A stretch of DNA of 64,000 bases from CAZOOK01 sp964581385 (GCA_964581385.1 CAZOOK010000001.1:248001-312000); one strand, 5' to 3'; positions 1 to 8,226 are shown, numbered from the stretch's first letter. Translations and numbers: made by a program. Notes: generated from the letters alone by a model not told the origin.

Positions 1-2112
1 CTGCTGTGCGGAGTACACGCGGTGAGGGCGGCGGATTTCGTCGAGCCACCGGTGTTTTCCAGCCAGAATGGTGTGTTGGATCTTCTCATGGTCGCGAAAT
101 CCATGCCGGTGCCGACCATTTCATTTCAACCGCCAGATGGGCAGGCGGTTATTCATCCGATCGGCTGGGTTTATGAATTCTGCCGCGCGCCAGTGCCGCC
201 CAGTACCCAGTGCCCGGCGGAGGCCAGTGTAGTCGCGAGTTACGGCGGCGTGCGCCTAGCTCTGCAGAAGGGGGACGCCGTGAAGCTGCGCCTCGTAAAT
301 CAGTTGCCGAAGCTCGATCCCGTCAAGGTCACCCATTCGGTCGATCCAGGCGCCGCGAATCTGCCGCTCAATCTCACCAATCTGCATACCCATGGCATGG
401 TGGTTCCGGCGCGAGCTCCGACGCTCGCCAATCCGACCTTCGGCGATTATATTTTTGTCGAGATCTATAATTCCGCGAACGGCACGCCTATACCGCAGAC
501 GACGCATCAGCATGGCTCGATCGTCAAGGACTACGCCAATTATCGAATTGACGTTCCGTCTAATCATCCGTCGGGCGCCTTCTGGTTCCACCCACATGTG
601 CACGGACTTGCGCTCAATCAGGTGTCAAGTGGCCTTTCCGGCATCATTTCGGTGGGCCAGGTGGGTGACTACGCCCAGGGCGACGTGAGCCACGCAGCGT
701 TTCCCGAAGCTAACGTCCGCCATCTCATTCTCAAAGACCTGCAGGTACTGGCAGCTGGCAATATCGAGTTCGACAATGGTCCGGCGAATGTCGCCAATGG
801 CGAGGTGCTGAATCAGCAAGATGCGGCCTTCTGCAATCAATTTCCCGCTGCGTCATCGGAGGTCCGTCACGGATCGTGCCCGGGCGCGAATGACGCCGCC
901 GAAGGCGGCAACAATTATACGGGCGGACAATGGTTCTTTACAGTGAGCGGCCAGCAATTCCCAACCTTGCGTATGACCGAGCCGGACGGCGAAGTCTGGC
1001 GGCTGACCAATGCCTCGGGCAGTGTCTCCTATGACCTAAAGCTGATCGATGATCAAAGCCATTTGCCGATGATCATGCAGCTCGTTTCAGTCGATGGGAT
1101 AAGCATTAATGTCCTTCCAGGAACAGCGCTCGGCACCATTGCCCAACTCGGCGGCGCGCGCTTCAGAATCGCGGCTTGTCCACCGAGCCCGGGCGTCGGC
1201 CTCAGCTCGGCGCCGGTCTGCGTAACCGAATTCGTCATGATGCCGAGCTCGCGTGCCGAAGTGTGGGTCACCTATCGCGACCCGGCCGGCAATATCGTCC
1301 CGTCGCCGAGCGGCGCCAGCGCGACCTTGAAGACAATCGGGTTGACCACGGGTGCGGCCGGAGATTCGTGGCCGGCAATTGATCTCGCTCAGGTGGCCTT
1401 CGCACAAACCGGCCCACGCAATCTCGCCGCATTCGCCCTCGACATTCGCGGGGACGCGCTCCTCGCCAATTTGCCGACCGGCATCTTCTCCGCACCGGTG
1501 CCGGCCGCGAAGGCGGCGGCATTGCCCACGGGCTGCCATGCATTGCCCGCCGGACATCGCCGACGGATATTCTTCGGTCTGCCCGATCCCAGTAACAACC
1601 CGGACTCGTTTGGCCTGGGCTATGAGGAGATCGACCAGAACGGCGCGGTGGTGGCTGGCTCGCAGGTTCCGGTCAGTTCGTTTGATCCGTCGAACAACAC
1701 GATCTGCCTGCCGCTCGGAAGGGGCCAGATTCCCGCGCATGAGATCTGGGAGCTCGTCAATCTGGGGACCGAGACCCACAATTTCCATATGCACCAGACC
1801 AAGTTCCGCTTGTTTCAGACCGCGCCGAATGCGCCGTTTGGCATCAATCTCAATCCAATGAATGGCGGGGCCAGCGTTATGGAGGACAATGTTCCGTTGC
1901 CGGCTGCAACGCCGAATACGCCCGATGTTGCCGACAACCAGAATGGCTATTGCACGATCGCCCAATGGCATGACCAGCAATGCACTTCGACACCGATCGT
2001 CGCCGACATTCCATTCTCACAGCTCGGCCAGTTCGTTTTCCACTGCCACATCCTCGAGCATGAGGATGGTGGCATGATGGCGAAAATTCAGGTTGTGCCA
2101 TCACCCTATTAA
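1..2112 (+). CDS. Multicopper oxidase (laccase-like), 5' end outside window
   Basis: This gene encodes a blue copper oxidase that couples oxidation of a phenolic, metal or other reducing substrate to reduction of O2 to water, normally in the periplasm. All four copper-binding blocks are visible: LHTHG (about 381-395), HPHVHG (about 588-606), HNFHMH (1777-1794) and HCHILEHEDGGMM (2041-2079). The last block carries the type-1 Cys and His and a Met at the usual axial position. The frame is open through base 1, so the signal peptide and true start lie upstream; the GTG at 22 is only the first internal candidate. About 700 residues are visible, long for a three-domain laccase. The substrate cannot be read from the sequence. 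The family assignment is secure. Confidence 0.93.
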   Translation: MLCGVHAVRAADFVEPPVFSSQNGVLDLLMVAKSMPVPTISFQPPDGQAVIHPIGWVYEFCRAPVPPSTQCPAEASVVASYGGVRLALQKGDAVKLRLVNQLPKLDPVKVTHSVDPGAANLPLNLTNLHTHGMVVPARAPTLANPTFGDYIFVEIYNSANGTPIPQTTHQHGSIVKDYANYRIDVPSNHPSGAFWFHPHVHGLALNQVSSGLSGIISVGQVGDYAQGDVSHAAFPEANVRHLILKDLQVLAAGNIEFDNGPANVANGEVLNQQDAAFCNQFPAASSEVRHGSCPGANDAAEGGNNYTGGQWFFTVSGQQFPTLRMTEPDGEVWRLTNASGSVSYDLKLIDDQSHLPMIMQLVSVDGISINVLPGTALGTIAQLGGARFRIAACPPSPGVGLSSAPVCVTEFVMMPSSRAEVWVTYRDPAGNIVPSPSGASATLKTIGLTTGAAGDSWPAIDLAQVAFAQTGPRNLAAFALDIRGDALLANLPTGIFSAPVPAAKAAALPTGCHALPAGHRRRIFFGLPDPSNNPDSFGLGYEEIDQNGAVVAGSQVPVSSFDPSNNTICLPLGRGQIPAHEIWELVNLGTETHNFHMHQTKFRLFQTAPNAPFGINLNPMNGGASVMEDNVPLPAATPNTPDVADNQNGYCTIAQWHDQQCTSTPIVADIPFSQLGQFVFHCHILEHEDGGMMAKIQVVPSPY

Positions 2113-2424
2113 AGGGCGCTTATTGATCCGGCCGTTGATTGTTTGAACACAATGCGTAGGAGCCGTTGCTTTATATCGTTCCAACTTCTCATGGCCGGAG
2201 CAATAAACAAACGACAGAAAGGTTACGAAGGATTTCGCGTCAACCCGCAGCAGTCAAGCTCTCCTCAATGTGCAATATCGAACAGGCTGCGCGCCGGGGC
2301 TGAGCCTCTTGCGATGCCAACCAGCGCCAGGCCGAACCTACTACTAACTATGTGCGATGCCGTACAGCACTATTCCCGCATCGACGCCAATCTGGCGGCA
2401 TTACCTGATCAAGGCGGAGTCTCG
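2113..2424. other. Intergenic stretch without a recognisable gene
   Basis: This is the gap between the multicopper oxidase and the broken catalase start. A 99-codon open frame (2143-2442) crosses it, but its product is compositionally featureless and ends inside the catalase remnant in another frame, so I do not call it a gene. No hairpin followed by a T-run and no convincing promoter were seen. Confidence 0.5.
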
Positions 2425-2598
2425 ATGAGTAAGAAGAAATAAGCGAACATGGATGCAAAGATTTCTGATCTGGTGACTTTCAATGAAGACAATGCCGATC
2501 AATACCTGACCACCGATCAGGGTCTGCGCATCAACCCTAAGCACATCGAAATAATGAGAATGTGTGGATTCACAGAATGTGCCAGTCTACAGATTTGA
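2425..2598 (+). pseudogene. Catalase (KatE-like) N-terminal remnant
   Basis: A start with a good ribosome-binding site (GGCGGAG, ATG at 2425) reads MSKKK and then hits a TAA at 2440-2442. The same frame continues to a TGA at 2596-2598. The downstream part (from the ATG at 2449) contains LTTDQGLRIN, preceded by an acidic, Asn-rich lead. This matches the N-terminal entry segment of clade II/KatE-type catalases, where LTTNQG-x-x-I/V is very conserved. The expected continuation (D/N-Q-N-S-L-x-A-G, then the haem-binding core) is absent. The gene is therefore both nonsense-interrupted and truncated after about 36 recognisable codons. An alternative is a short peptide gene from 2449 that resembles catalase by chance. 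The neighbours are stress-related. Confidence 0.55.
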
Positions 2599-2608
2599 CC
2601 AGACTCCA

Positions 2609-2890
2609 CTATTGCTCTGCTTCGCGCCGGTTGCGCCGATCGATGTAGAGACCGGCGAAAGCATTCAGCAACATGAGCGCGTTGGTGATCACGAAAGCCA
2701 AATTGCCCACCAGCACGCTGTATATCGTGAAACCGATTGACGCTCCTATCTGACCGACGAAGAGCCATCGCGAGACGCCTCCGGCTTTATGGTCGTTCCA
2801 CTGTGTCCACACCTGCCGCATCATCGTCGCGAGCAATATAACCGAAGCCGAGCAGCCCACCGCTTCGGTTGTCATCTTCGACGCATCCAT
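2609..2890 (-). CDS. SemiSWEET/PQ-loop-like small membrane protein
   Basis: The product is about 93 residues with three predicted transmembrane helices, the size and topology of bacterial SemiSWEET sugar transporters, which work as homodimers in the inner membrane. The pattern fits: helix 1 ending in RQVW where PQV is usual, then a short basic loop with GGVSRW, helix 2 with SIGFTIYSVLVGN, and helix 3 with an Asn-rich start (ITNALMLLNAF). The canonical Pro-Gln of helix 1 is Arg-Gln here, so transport activity is uncertain. I chose the ATG at 2890 because it gives the usual family length; in-frame starts at 2944 and 2953 would add an atypical tail. It lies convergent to the catalase remnant. 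Confidence 0.6.
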   Translation of the reverse strand: MDASKMTTEAVGCSASVILLATMMRQVWTQWNDHKAGGVSRWLFVGQIGASIGFTIYSVLVGNLAFVITNALMLLNAFAGLYIDRRNRREAEQ

Positions 2891-3023
2891 AACGTGACTG
2901 GCCAGTGCGCCGACGATCAGAGTTGGACGAGGAACTTCCCGCATCGCCTGCACCGGATGCTCTTCAGGCGATGCGCGGAAGTTCAGAGTTACAGAGTGCC
3001 CTTCACTAATAAAGTGAAACGGA

Positions 3024-3551
3024 CTAGACCACAGCAGTGGCCTTTTCGCTCGTCGTCGAGATGTCCTCCGCCCCGGCGTTTTTCATGATGTCCTTGATAC
3101 GGTCTGTATCATCGCCATTCTCGGAATGGACGGACATCAGGATGTTGCCGCCCTTGACCTTATCCGCGTAGCGCTTGGCTTCGAATTCCGGAATGCCCAT
3201 CCCGATGAGCCCACCAGCAATGCCGCCGACGGCTGCGCCGACCGCAACGCCGCTGAGCGCAGCCATGATCGGCCCCGCCGCGATCAGCGGACCAACGCCG
3301 GGGATTGCAAGCGCGCCGATGCCGGCAAGCAGGCCGAGCACGCCGCCGGTGACACCACCAGCGCCAGCGCCAGTTACAGCACCCTCCGGCGCCTTGGTGT
3401 TGTGTTCATGTGCAAAGTCACGGGTGCCGCCGCGATCCGGCATCAGCACGGAGATGCTTTTTTCGTGGACGCCGCCAGGTGCGCGCAGTAATTCGACGAT
3501 ACGTTCGGCCTGGGTGGGTGACTTGGCGATGCAATAGATGGCTGTAGCCAT
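3024..3551 (-). CDS. Glycine-zipper stress protein (GSP17M-like N-terminus)
   Basis: The protein has 175 residues. The first 50 resemble the general-stress-protein 17M-like fold (IYCIAKSPTQAERIVELLR). A long Gly/Ala-rich region (about 60-115) follows with glycine-zipper repeats likely to insert into a membrane, and then a short soluble C-terminus. The ATG at 3551 is preceded by AAGGAG seven bases upstream, which decides the start against a longer frame from 3662. It lies 25 bases downstream of the BON gene on the same strand, followed in the set by CsbD, so the three look like one envelope/general-stress group. No enzymatic role is implied. The molecular function of this family is not established. 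Confidence 0.75.
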   Translation of the reverse strand: MATAIYCIAKSPTQAERIVELLRAPGGVHEKSISVLMPDRGGTRDFAHEHNTKAPEGAVTGAGAGGVTGGVLGLLAGIGALAIPGVGPLIAAGPIMAALSGVAVGAAVGGIAGGLIGMGIPEFEAKRYADKVKGGNILMSVHSENGDDTDRIKDIMKNAGAEDISTTSEKATAVV

Positions 3552-3576
3552 TGGGATGCTCCTTGTTGAGGGTGGT

Positions 3577-3942
3577 TTATTTGACTTCGAGCTGGTTGTC
3601 GACGGAGGCGTTGCCTGCCACCTGTCGCACGGTTTTCTCGATCGAGGCACGCTCCGCCTCATCCTTGACCGGACCGCGCAGTGTCACACGGCCATCCTGC
3701 GTCATGATCTTGATGTTTTGCCCGGCGGTGGAGATACCCGCTTGCGCGACCACTGCCCGGCGAACCGTCGCGTCAAGCTTGATATCGTTTTTGGATTCCG
3801 ACTGGTTGCCAGGCGTCAACGTCTGGCCGGAGCGGTCGCGTTGATTCACAGCCGTATTGTCCGGCGGGGCAACCGTATCCGCAGCCTGCACTGAACATGC
3901 GGTCAACAGTATGCCTATAAAAAGTAAACTTGATTTTTGCAT
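3577..3942 (-). CDS. Secreted BON-domain protein
   Basis: This 121-residue protein has an N-terminal signal sequence (MQKSSLLFIGILLTACSVQA) whose LTAC could also serve as a lipobox. An Asn/Gln-rich linker follows, then one BON domain (about residues 55-120) with the typical GRVTLRGPV turn and a C-terminal DNQLEV strand. BON domains bind phospholipid membranes, and the OsmY family to which these relate is induced by osmotic stress and protects the envelope. The start at ATG 3942 is supported by AAGGAG eight bases upstream; a longer frame to 4002 has no such support. It sits directly upstream of the glycine-zipper gene on the same strand. Confidence 0.85.
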   Translation of the reverse strand: MQKSSLLFIGILLTACSVQAADTVAPPDNTAVNQRDRSGQTLTPGNQSESKNDIKLDATVRRAVVAQAGISTAGQNIKIMTQDGRVTLRGPVKDEAERASIEKTVRQVAGNASVDNQLEVK

Positions 3943-4044
3943 TTGATTTCTCCTTGGGAAATGGATCGATGCGGTGCGGACAGCCATCCACTGATGTTCC
4001 ACGACGGGCCAGCCAGTGATATCCGGCGAAGCACCGCATCACTA

Positions 4045-4341
4045 CTACTTTCCCCGAACCTCGTTGATCTTGTCCTTGACCACGGCGACGCCGGCTTTCA
4101 CCGTGTCCTTGGCGTCTTCGATCTTTTCCTTGATCTCTCCTTTCATCCGATCCGTCTTGCCATCGGCATTCTGCAAATGCCCCTTGGCCTCAAGCTTGTG
4201 GTCGCCAACCAGGCTTCCCACCTTTTCCTTTATCGAACCGATCACTTCTTTGGTGTGGCCTTTTGCCTTATCGACGTTTCCACTGTGGACGACATCGTCA
4301 GCGGCATCTTTCGCACGCGTTTTGGTTTCATTTGAATTCAT
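4045..4341 (-). CDS. CsbD-family stress protein
   Basis: This is a small, highly charged, Lys/Glu/Asp-rich hydrophilic protein of 98 residues. It has the CsbD-like pattern of repeated K-G-x-x-K-E amphipathic segments (DKAKGHTKEVIGSIKEK, KLEAKGHLQNADGK), predicted to be all helical. CsbD proteins accumulate as part of general stress responses, but their biochemical role is unknown. I chose ATG 4341, with CGGAG eight bases upstream, over the longer frame from 4380. It is co-oriented with the BON and glycine-zipper genes, 102 bases away from the former. A shared stress promoter is an inference. Confidence 0.85.
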   Translation of the reverse strand: MNSNETKTRAKDAADDVVHSGNVDKAKGHTKEVIGSIKEKVGSLVGDHKLEAKGHLQNADGKTDRMKGEIKEKIEDAKDTVKAGVAVVKDKINEVRGK

Positions 4342-5082
4342 TGAAAACTCCGTAGTGACTTTGGGTGAACAGATACTCATTCATTGCCTGATGTCCCGCA
4401 TTTGAGAAGCTGCAGGAGGACGGGTGATAGACCGCTTAAACGATCTCATGAGGCGCAGCTTAGTTACTGCGACCGACTTGAGTCTGTTCGACTGTGCACA
4501 CAACGCGTTGGTTCCGGAGGACTCGACACGTCGCCGCAGTTTGTTGCTGCTCGGCTTGAATTGACTGGAGTGCCTACGAAACGACTGACCAGATCCGCGA
4601 TCGAACATTCTGAAGTCATCAAGATGCTAATGCATCTCCAAATGATCATCCGATCATGAGCACGACCGACCCGAAATGGTCATTTCAGAATCGGCAACAA
4701 CATCCCGGCGGTGAAAAGCGCCTTCGACTCGGCGGTGCCACAGCCGCCATTTCATCGATATCCGATCTCGCGCAAAGCCGCTGACGGCGTGAGCAGCGAG
4801 AATCCCTGGAGGAAATTGTTTTGCACCTTGCTGGCCGATCTCCGCCAAGTCGCCAGATCCTGTTCTCTGCCCGAGGGTCAGCAGTGGGAGCGTGTCATTG
4901 AGATCGAGACGCGCTATAGCGGGTGCTCGGCAATCTATACAGCCGCCCAGAATGTGAAACTGCTCCTTTGTCGACCCAATGTGCGCAAACGCACAGCGCC
5001 TTGTATCCAGGAGTGCTCCAATCACATTCGTAAGCTGTTGCTCCAGCATCTCTGTGAGCAAGCTCTAGCGTAGGAGATTCCA
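4342..5082. other. Gene-poor stretch
   Basis: Open frames overlap here on both strands (for example 4711-5073 plus and 4654-5061 minus), but none has a recognisable domain, a clear ribosome-binding site or convincing composition. The region probably contains the divergent promoter of the CsbD gene near 4345-4420. I see no RNA gene, repeat or insertion sequence end. Confidence 0.4.
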
Positions 5083-5157
5083 ATGGTAATCGGTGGCGGA
5101 CTTCTCGGAACGATTTTGGTGGTTTGTCTTATCGTTTTTGTCGTGCGGCGCATGTAG
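5083..5157 (+). CDS. 24-residue single-helix membrane peptide
   Basis: The ATG at 5083 is preceded by TAGGAGATTCCA, an AGGAG with six-base spacing, and opens a 24-codon frame ending in TAG at 5155-5157. The product begins MVIGGGLLGTILVV, continues as an uninterrupted hydrophobic stretch, and ends in VVRRM, giving a positive-inside C-terminal stop. This is the layout of small inner-membrane peptides found near stress genes in proteobacteria. Nothing assigns a function. The support is the combination of a strong ribosome-binding site, one ideal transmembrane span and a clean basic end. Chance cannot be excluded at this length. Confidence 0.5.
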   Translation: MVIGGGLLGTILVVCLIVFVVRRM

Positions 5158-6062
5158 GCCATTCTGGCGACTGATATTTACGGCACGGATAGTGCCGTCA
5201 GAAAGAGCGGGCGCGGAGGACCAGAACTTCGCGACGTGCGTTTACGGGTGGCTTTCAGTTACTGCGGCGGTAGTTTCCTGATTTGGGAAATTATTAAATT
5301 GACGTAGTGAAGTCATGAGCGGGCCCGTTATCGTCCTTCCACTTTTCGAGTGGCAACCATTTCTCGCACAAGCTGTGCGAGAAACTGCGGAGATCCTGAA
5401 TGTGGAGCTTATCCAGCGCGATAGACATCAGCGCGCGCGACTTGCCCGATGCCGGAGACGATTGAGCAGGAGATATTGCTCGCCACGCTCGGCACAGGCG
5501 CGCGCCTGTCAGGGGTGAAGGTGGCGACATCGACCCTAAAAATTGGTGAACTTGAACAACTTCTAGATAACTGTCTCGACAAACAGACGTACTATTACGA
5601 TGTTGTCAGCAAGCTCGACCGCGCCGTATATCAACCCGTAATTGTTTCGGTCGAAACTTAGTTACAGGCGCAATCTCGGCTTTGGTGGGCGCTGTTGCCG
5701 ATTCCCGCTGGCGGTGCCGCACTGCAAGGAGGCCAGGACAAAATGGTTCAAGTATGCCGCCAATGTGACGGATCGCGATTGGCTGTTTTGAGTTTATCTG
5801 ACTGGTGACTGATTTAGTTGCGACGTGGATTTGCTGATGGTGGCGCGCCCGAATCCGAAAGCATCTAAATCAGTCTGGCCCTGCGCAACTCGCTGCGGAA
5901 TAATGACCCGGCCGTCATTGAGCCGGTCTAACTGCTGCTTTGTTTGATCGTGAGATTTTGAATCGGCCGGCGTTTGCGGAATTGCCTTGCCGATCTGTAG
6001 CGCAGCGGCCGATGCAGTGTTTACTCACTACCGCATTCTAAGGATAAGTGCCTAATTTTATT
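5158..6062. other. Gene-poor stretch before tRNA-Pro
   Basis: About 900 bases lack a convincing gene. A 70-codon frame at 5449-5661 has protein-like composition but no recognised motif and a weak start context. An 11-bp perfect inverted repeat (5807-5817 against 5865-5875, GACTGATTTAG) spans a 47-base loop and may be a scar of a lost element. No RNA gene was recognised. Confidence 0.4.
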
Positions 6063-6139
6063 TGGTCGGGGCGACAGGATTCGAACCTGCGACCTCTTGC
6101 TCCCGAAGCAAGCGCTCTACCAAGCTGAGCTACGCCCCG
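6063..6139 (-). tRNA. tRNA-Pro (anticodon CGG)
   Basis: The minus strand folds into a complete cloverleaf of 77 bases including an encoded CCA. The acceptor stem is CGGGGCG/CGCCCCG, with a D-arm around GTAGCTCAGCTTGGTAGAGC and an anticodon stem CTTGC/GCAAG around the loop TTCGGGA. The T-arm contains GGTTCGAATCC. The anticodon CGG (plus-strand 6103-6105) reads CCG proline codons. It lies 16 bases downstream of ispB on the same strand and may be co-transcribed with it. Confidence 0.97.
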
Positions 6140-6155
6140 ATTGGGCTTATATCCG

Positions 6156-7124
6156 TCAGTACAGACGGTCGACGGCGAAACAGGCCAGATTTCGCAGTGC
6201 TTCCTTGAAAGGGGATTCGGGAATTCCGCCGAGCGCCGCGATCGCTGAATCACGGTGGGATTCAGCGAGGGCGCGAGTGTACGGGATCGCATCAGTGGCT
6301 TCAACCGCAGCTAACACGTCGGCCATGCGGTCCGCCTGTCCTTCGCGGATCGCGCAGCTGATCAATTCTGCCTGCTCCGGCGTGCCGCTGAGTGCGGCCC
6401 GGATCAAGGGCAGCGTCGGCTTGCCTTCGGCGAGGTCGGTGCCGAGGTTCTTACCGCTGGTTTCCGGGTCGGCCAGATAGTCGAGAAGGTCGTCGATCAA
6501 TTGATAGGCGACGCCCAGCTCGTGTCCGTAACTGGCCATGCAGTCCCGGACCGGGGCGGGCGCGTCCGCGGCAATCGCACCGAGCTGCGCCGCCGCCCTG
6601 AACAGGCGGGCGGTTTTGCGTTCGATGACGCCGAGATAGCGCTGCTCGGTGACATCCGGATCGCCAAGATTCAGCAATTGCAGCACTTCGCCTTCGGCAA
6701 TGGCGTTGGTGGTGTCAGCCATGACCTGCATGACGTCGGGAATGCCGGCTTTAACCATCATCTGGAAGCTGCGGGAATACAGGAAATCGCCCGATAGGAC
6801 CGCTCCAGAATTGCCCCAGACGGTGTTGGCAGTCTTGCGGCCACGACGCCGGTCGGAACCATCCACGACGTCATCGTGCAGCAATGTCGCGGTATGGATG
6901 AATTCGACGACTGCCGCCAGCAGCTGCGGTACTTCGCCCTCGCTGCCGAGCGCACGGGCGCTCATCAGCACCAGCGCCGGTCGCAGCCGCTTGCCGCCCG
7001 CGGCTACGATGTAGTGGCCGATCTGGTCGATCAGCACGACATCGGATTTCAGCCATGTGCGAATCAGGGCGTCGGTGCCGTCGAGGTCCGCGGCAATCGG
7101 CGCAAGGACTTGTTTTAGCTGCAT
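6156..7124 (-). CDS. ispB: Octaprenyl/polyprenyl diphosphate synthase
   Basis: This trans-type polyprenyl synthase elongates farnesyl diphosphate with isopentenyl diphosphate to make the side chain of ubiquinone/menaquinone in the cytoplasm. Both Asp-rich motifs are present: LLHDDVVD (first) and QLIDDLLD (second), along with the GGKRLRP substrate-binding motif near the N-terminus. The 322 residues match the usual IspB length when the ATG at 7124 is used; a 21-codon extension would need a TTG at 7187. The gene is divergent from rplU-rpmA, the arrangement known from E. coli and many beta- and gammaproteobacteria. Chain length cannot be read from the sequence. Confidence 0.95.
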   Translation of the reverse strand: MQLKQVLAPIAADLDGTDALIRTWLKSDVVLIDQIGHYIVAAGGKRLRPALVLMSARALGSEGEVPQLLAAVVEFIHTATLLHDDVVDGSDRRRGRKTANTVWGNSGAVLSGDFLYSRSFQMMVKAGIPDVMQVMADTTNAIAEGEVLQLLNLGDPDVTEQRYLGVIERKTARLFRAAAQLGAIAADAPAPVRDCMASYGHELGVAYQLIDDLLDYLADPETSGKNLGTDLAEGKPTLPLIRAALSGTPEQAELISCAIREGQADRMADVLAAVEATDAIPYTRALAESHRDSAIAALGGIPESPFKEALRNLACFAVDRLY

Positions 7125-7202
7125 TGAGGGGGTGCGAGAGCGAGCCGCGATGCTAGGGGGGCTTTGCGCGTGAGTCAATTTTTTCAAATCCGGGCGGGTG
7201 AA

Positions 7203-7231
7203 TTGCGATATTCCTGCGGCGCCGCTACAAT
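7203..7231 (+). promoter_or_regulatory. Sigma-70 promoter for rplU-rpmA
   Basis: TTGCGA (7203-7208) and TACAAT (7226-7231) are separated by exactly 17 bases, with the rplU ATG 58 bases further on. Both hexamers are one base from consensus. It sits in the divergent ispB/rplU gap where a ribosomal-protein promoter is expected. Confidence 0.75.
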
Positions 7232-7288
7232 TTGCGGCTCCATTGGCGCTGTTGCAAGGCAGCGCCCGACAGTCAGGAACAAGACAAA

Positions 7289-7603
7289 ATGTACGCGGTC
7301 ATCAAGTCTGGCGGCAAGCAATATAGAGTAACACCGGGCGACCAGATCAAGCTGGAGTCGCTCGCGGGTGAACCCGGTGCGGTGATTTCCTTTGACGAAG
7401 TGCTGATGGTAGCCAACGGCGATTCCGTCAAAGTGGGTGCGCCGACAGTCGCCGGCGGTGTGGTCAAGGCGGAAATCGTTGCGCATGGTCGTGGCGACAA
7501 GATCCGTATCATCAAGCATCGTCGCCGCAAGCACTATCACAAAGAACAGGGTCACCGGCAGAATTACACGCAGGTGAAGATCACCGAGATCGTCGGCGCC
7601 TGA
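7289..7603 (+). CDS. rplU: 50S ribosomal protein L21
   Basis: This is a 104-residue large-subunit ribosomal protein that binds 23S rRNA. The N-terminus MYAVIKSGGKQYRV and the basic C-terminal segment KHRRRKHYHKEQGHRQ are diagnostic of L21. The start at ATG 7289 gives the standard length and follows an AGGAA. It forms the usual operon with rpmA 34 bases downstream, transcribed from the promoter at 7203-7231 and ending at the hairpin at 7911-7939. Confidence 0.98.
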   Translation: MYAVIKSGGKQYRVTPGDQIKLESLAGEPGAVISFDEVLMVANGDSVKVGAPTVAGGVVKAEIVAHGRGDKIRIIKHRRRKHYHKEQGHRQNYTQVKITEIVGA

Positions 7604-7637
7604 GCGGCGGCCGCATCGTATTCCAGGAGTTTGAGTC

Positions 7638-7895
7638 ATGGCACATAAAAAGGCAGGCGGCAGTACCCGTAACGGCCGCGATTCGCAGTCCAAGCGACTT
7701 GGCGTCAAGCGCTTTGGCGGTGAACAGGTCATCGCTGGCAACATCATCGTGCGTCAGCGCGGCACGCGCTTCCACGCCGGCGTCAACGCCGGTCTCGGCA
7801 GGGATCACACGATCTTTGCGAAGGCCGATGGCAAGGTGACGTTCAGTGAGCGCGGTCCGAAAAGCCGCACCTACATCGACATCGTTGCCGGCTGA
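7638..7895 (+). CDS. rpmA: 50S ribosomal protein L27
   Basis: This 85-residue ribosomal protein has an N-terminal tail that reaches the peptidyl-transferase centre. It begins MAHKKAGGSTRNGRDS, the conserved mature L27 start with no Firmicutes-type cleaved extension, and includes the family block QRGTRFHAGVNAGLGRDHT. A strong CCAGGAG precedes the ATG. It is the second gene of rplU-rpmA and is followed immediately by a factor-independent terminator. Confidence 0.98.
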   Translation: MAHKKAGGSTRNGRDSQSKRLGVKRFGGEQVIAGNIIVRQRGTRFHAGVNAGLGRDHTIFAKADGKVTFSERGPKSRTYIDIVAG

Positions 7896-7910
7896 GGTCG
7901 AAGCAGCTGA

Positions 7911-7939
7911 AAAAGCCCCGGCATCCCGGGGCTTTTTTG
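7911..7939 (+). terminator. Rho-independent terminator after rpmA
   Basis: A GCCCCGG/CCGGGGC stem with a four-base loop is flanked by an A-run on the left and TTTTTT on the right, 15 bases after the rpmA stop. It separates the ribosomal operon from obgE, which must therefore use another promoter or readthrough. Confidence 0.92.
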
Positions 7940-7946
7940 TGTCTGG

Positions 7947-8215
7947 GGTCTGTTAACCATGACTTTGATCGCTGCGTTGCTGCCCAAAACGGCGCCGGGC
8001 AAGGCGCGGACCGCAGGGCATGGTGGTTTCCACGGTCAAGGTCCGCAACGCCGGCCGGCGCCGTTTTGGGCGCAACCCGAAGGGACGCGGTCTGGGAATG
8101 CCCATCGCCGCGTCACGGGCTCCTCGCGTACATTCAGTACGCCACGTCGCTCGTTCCTTGCCCTGGGCGTTCCCAGACGACGTCGCAGCGTTCAAAGTCA
8201 TGGTTAACAAACCCT
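7947..8215. repeat. MITE-like palindromic element with 31-bp inverted ends
   Basis: The ends 7947-7977 and 8185-8215 are inverted copies, 29 of 31 bases identical, with core GTTAACCATGACTTTGA. Inside lie further nested arms. 7983-7999 pairs perfectly with 8056-8072 and extends outward through a one-base bulge. 8092-8105 pairs with 8165-8178 with one mismatch. Short hairpins sit at 8007-8047 and 8127-8143. There is no transposase frame; the several short open frames crossing it are artefacts of the palindrome. The element lies exactly between the rpmA terminator and the obgE start (11 bases before the ATG). It could be a non-autonomous transposon-derived repeat or a structured leader of obgE. 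Confidence 0.75.
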
Positions 8216-8226
8216 AACGAGAAATC

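Noticed and set aside
2143..2442. 99-codon ORF between the oxidase and the catalase remnant
   Set aside because: No motif, unremarkable composition, and its end overlaps the catalase start in another frame.
4654..5073. Overlapping ORFs on both strands
   Set aside because: Neither has a ribosome-binding site, domain or biased composition; could not choose between them.
6038..6304. Minus-strand ORF with GVAQLGRALASGARGRRFESC
   Set aside because: This is the well-known mistranslation of a tRNA gene; it lies across tRNA-Pro and the end of ispB.
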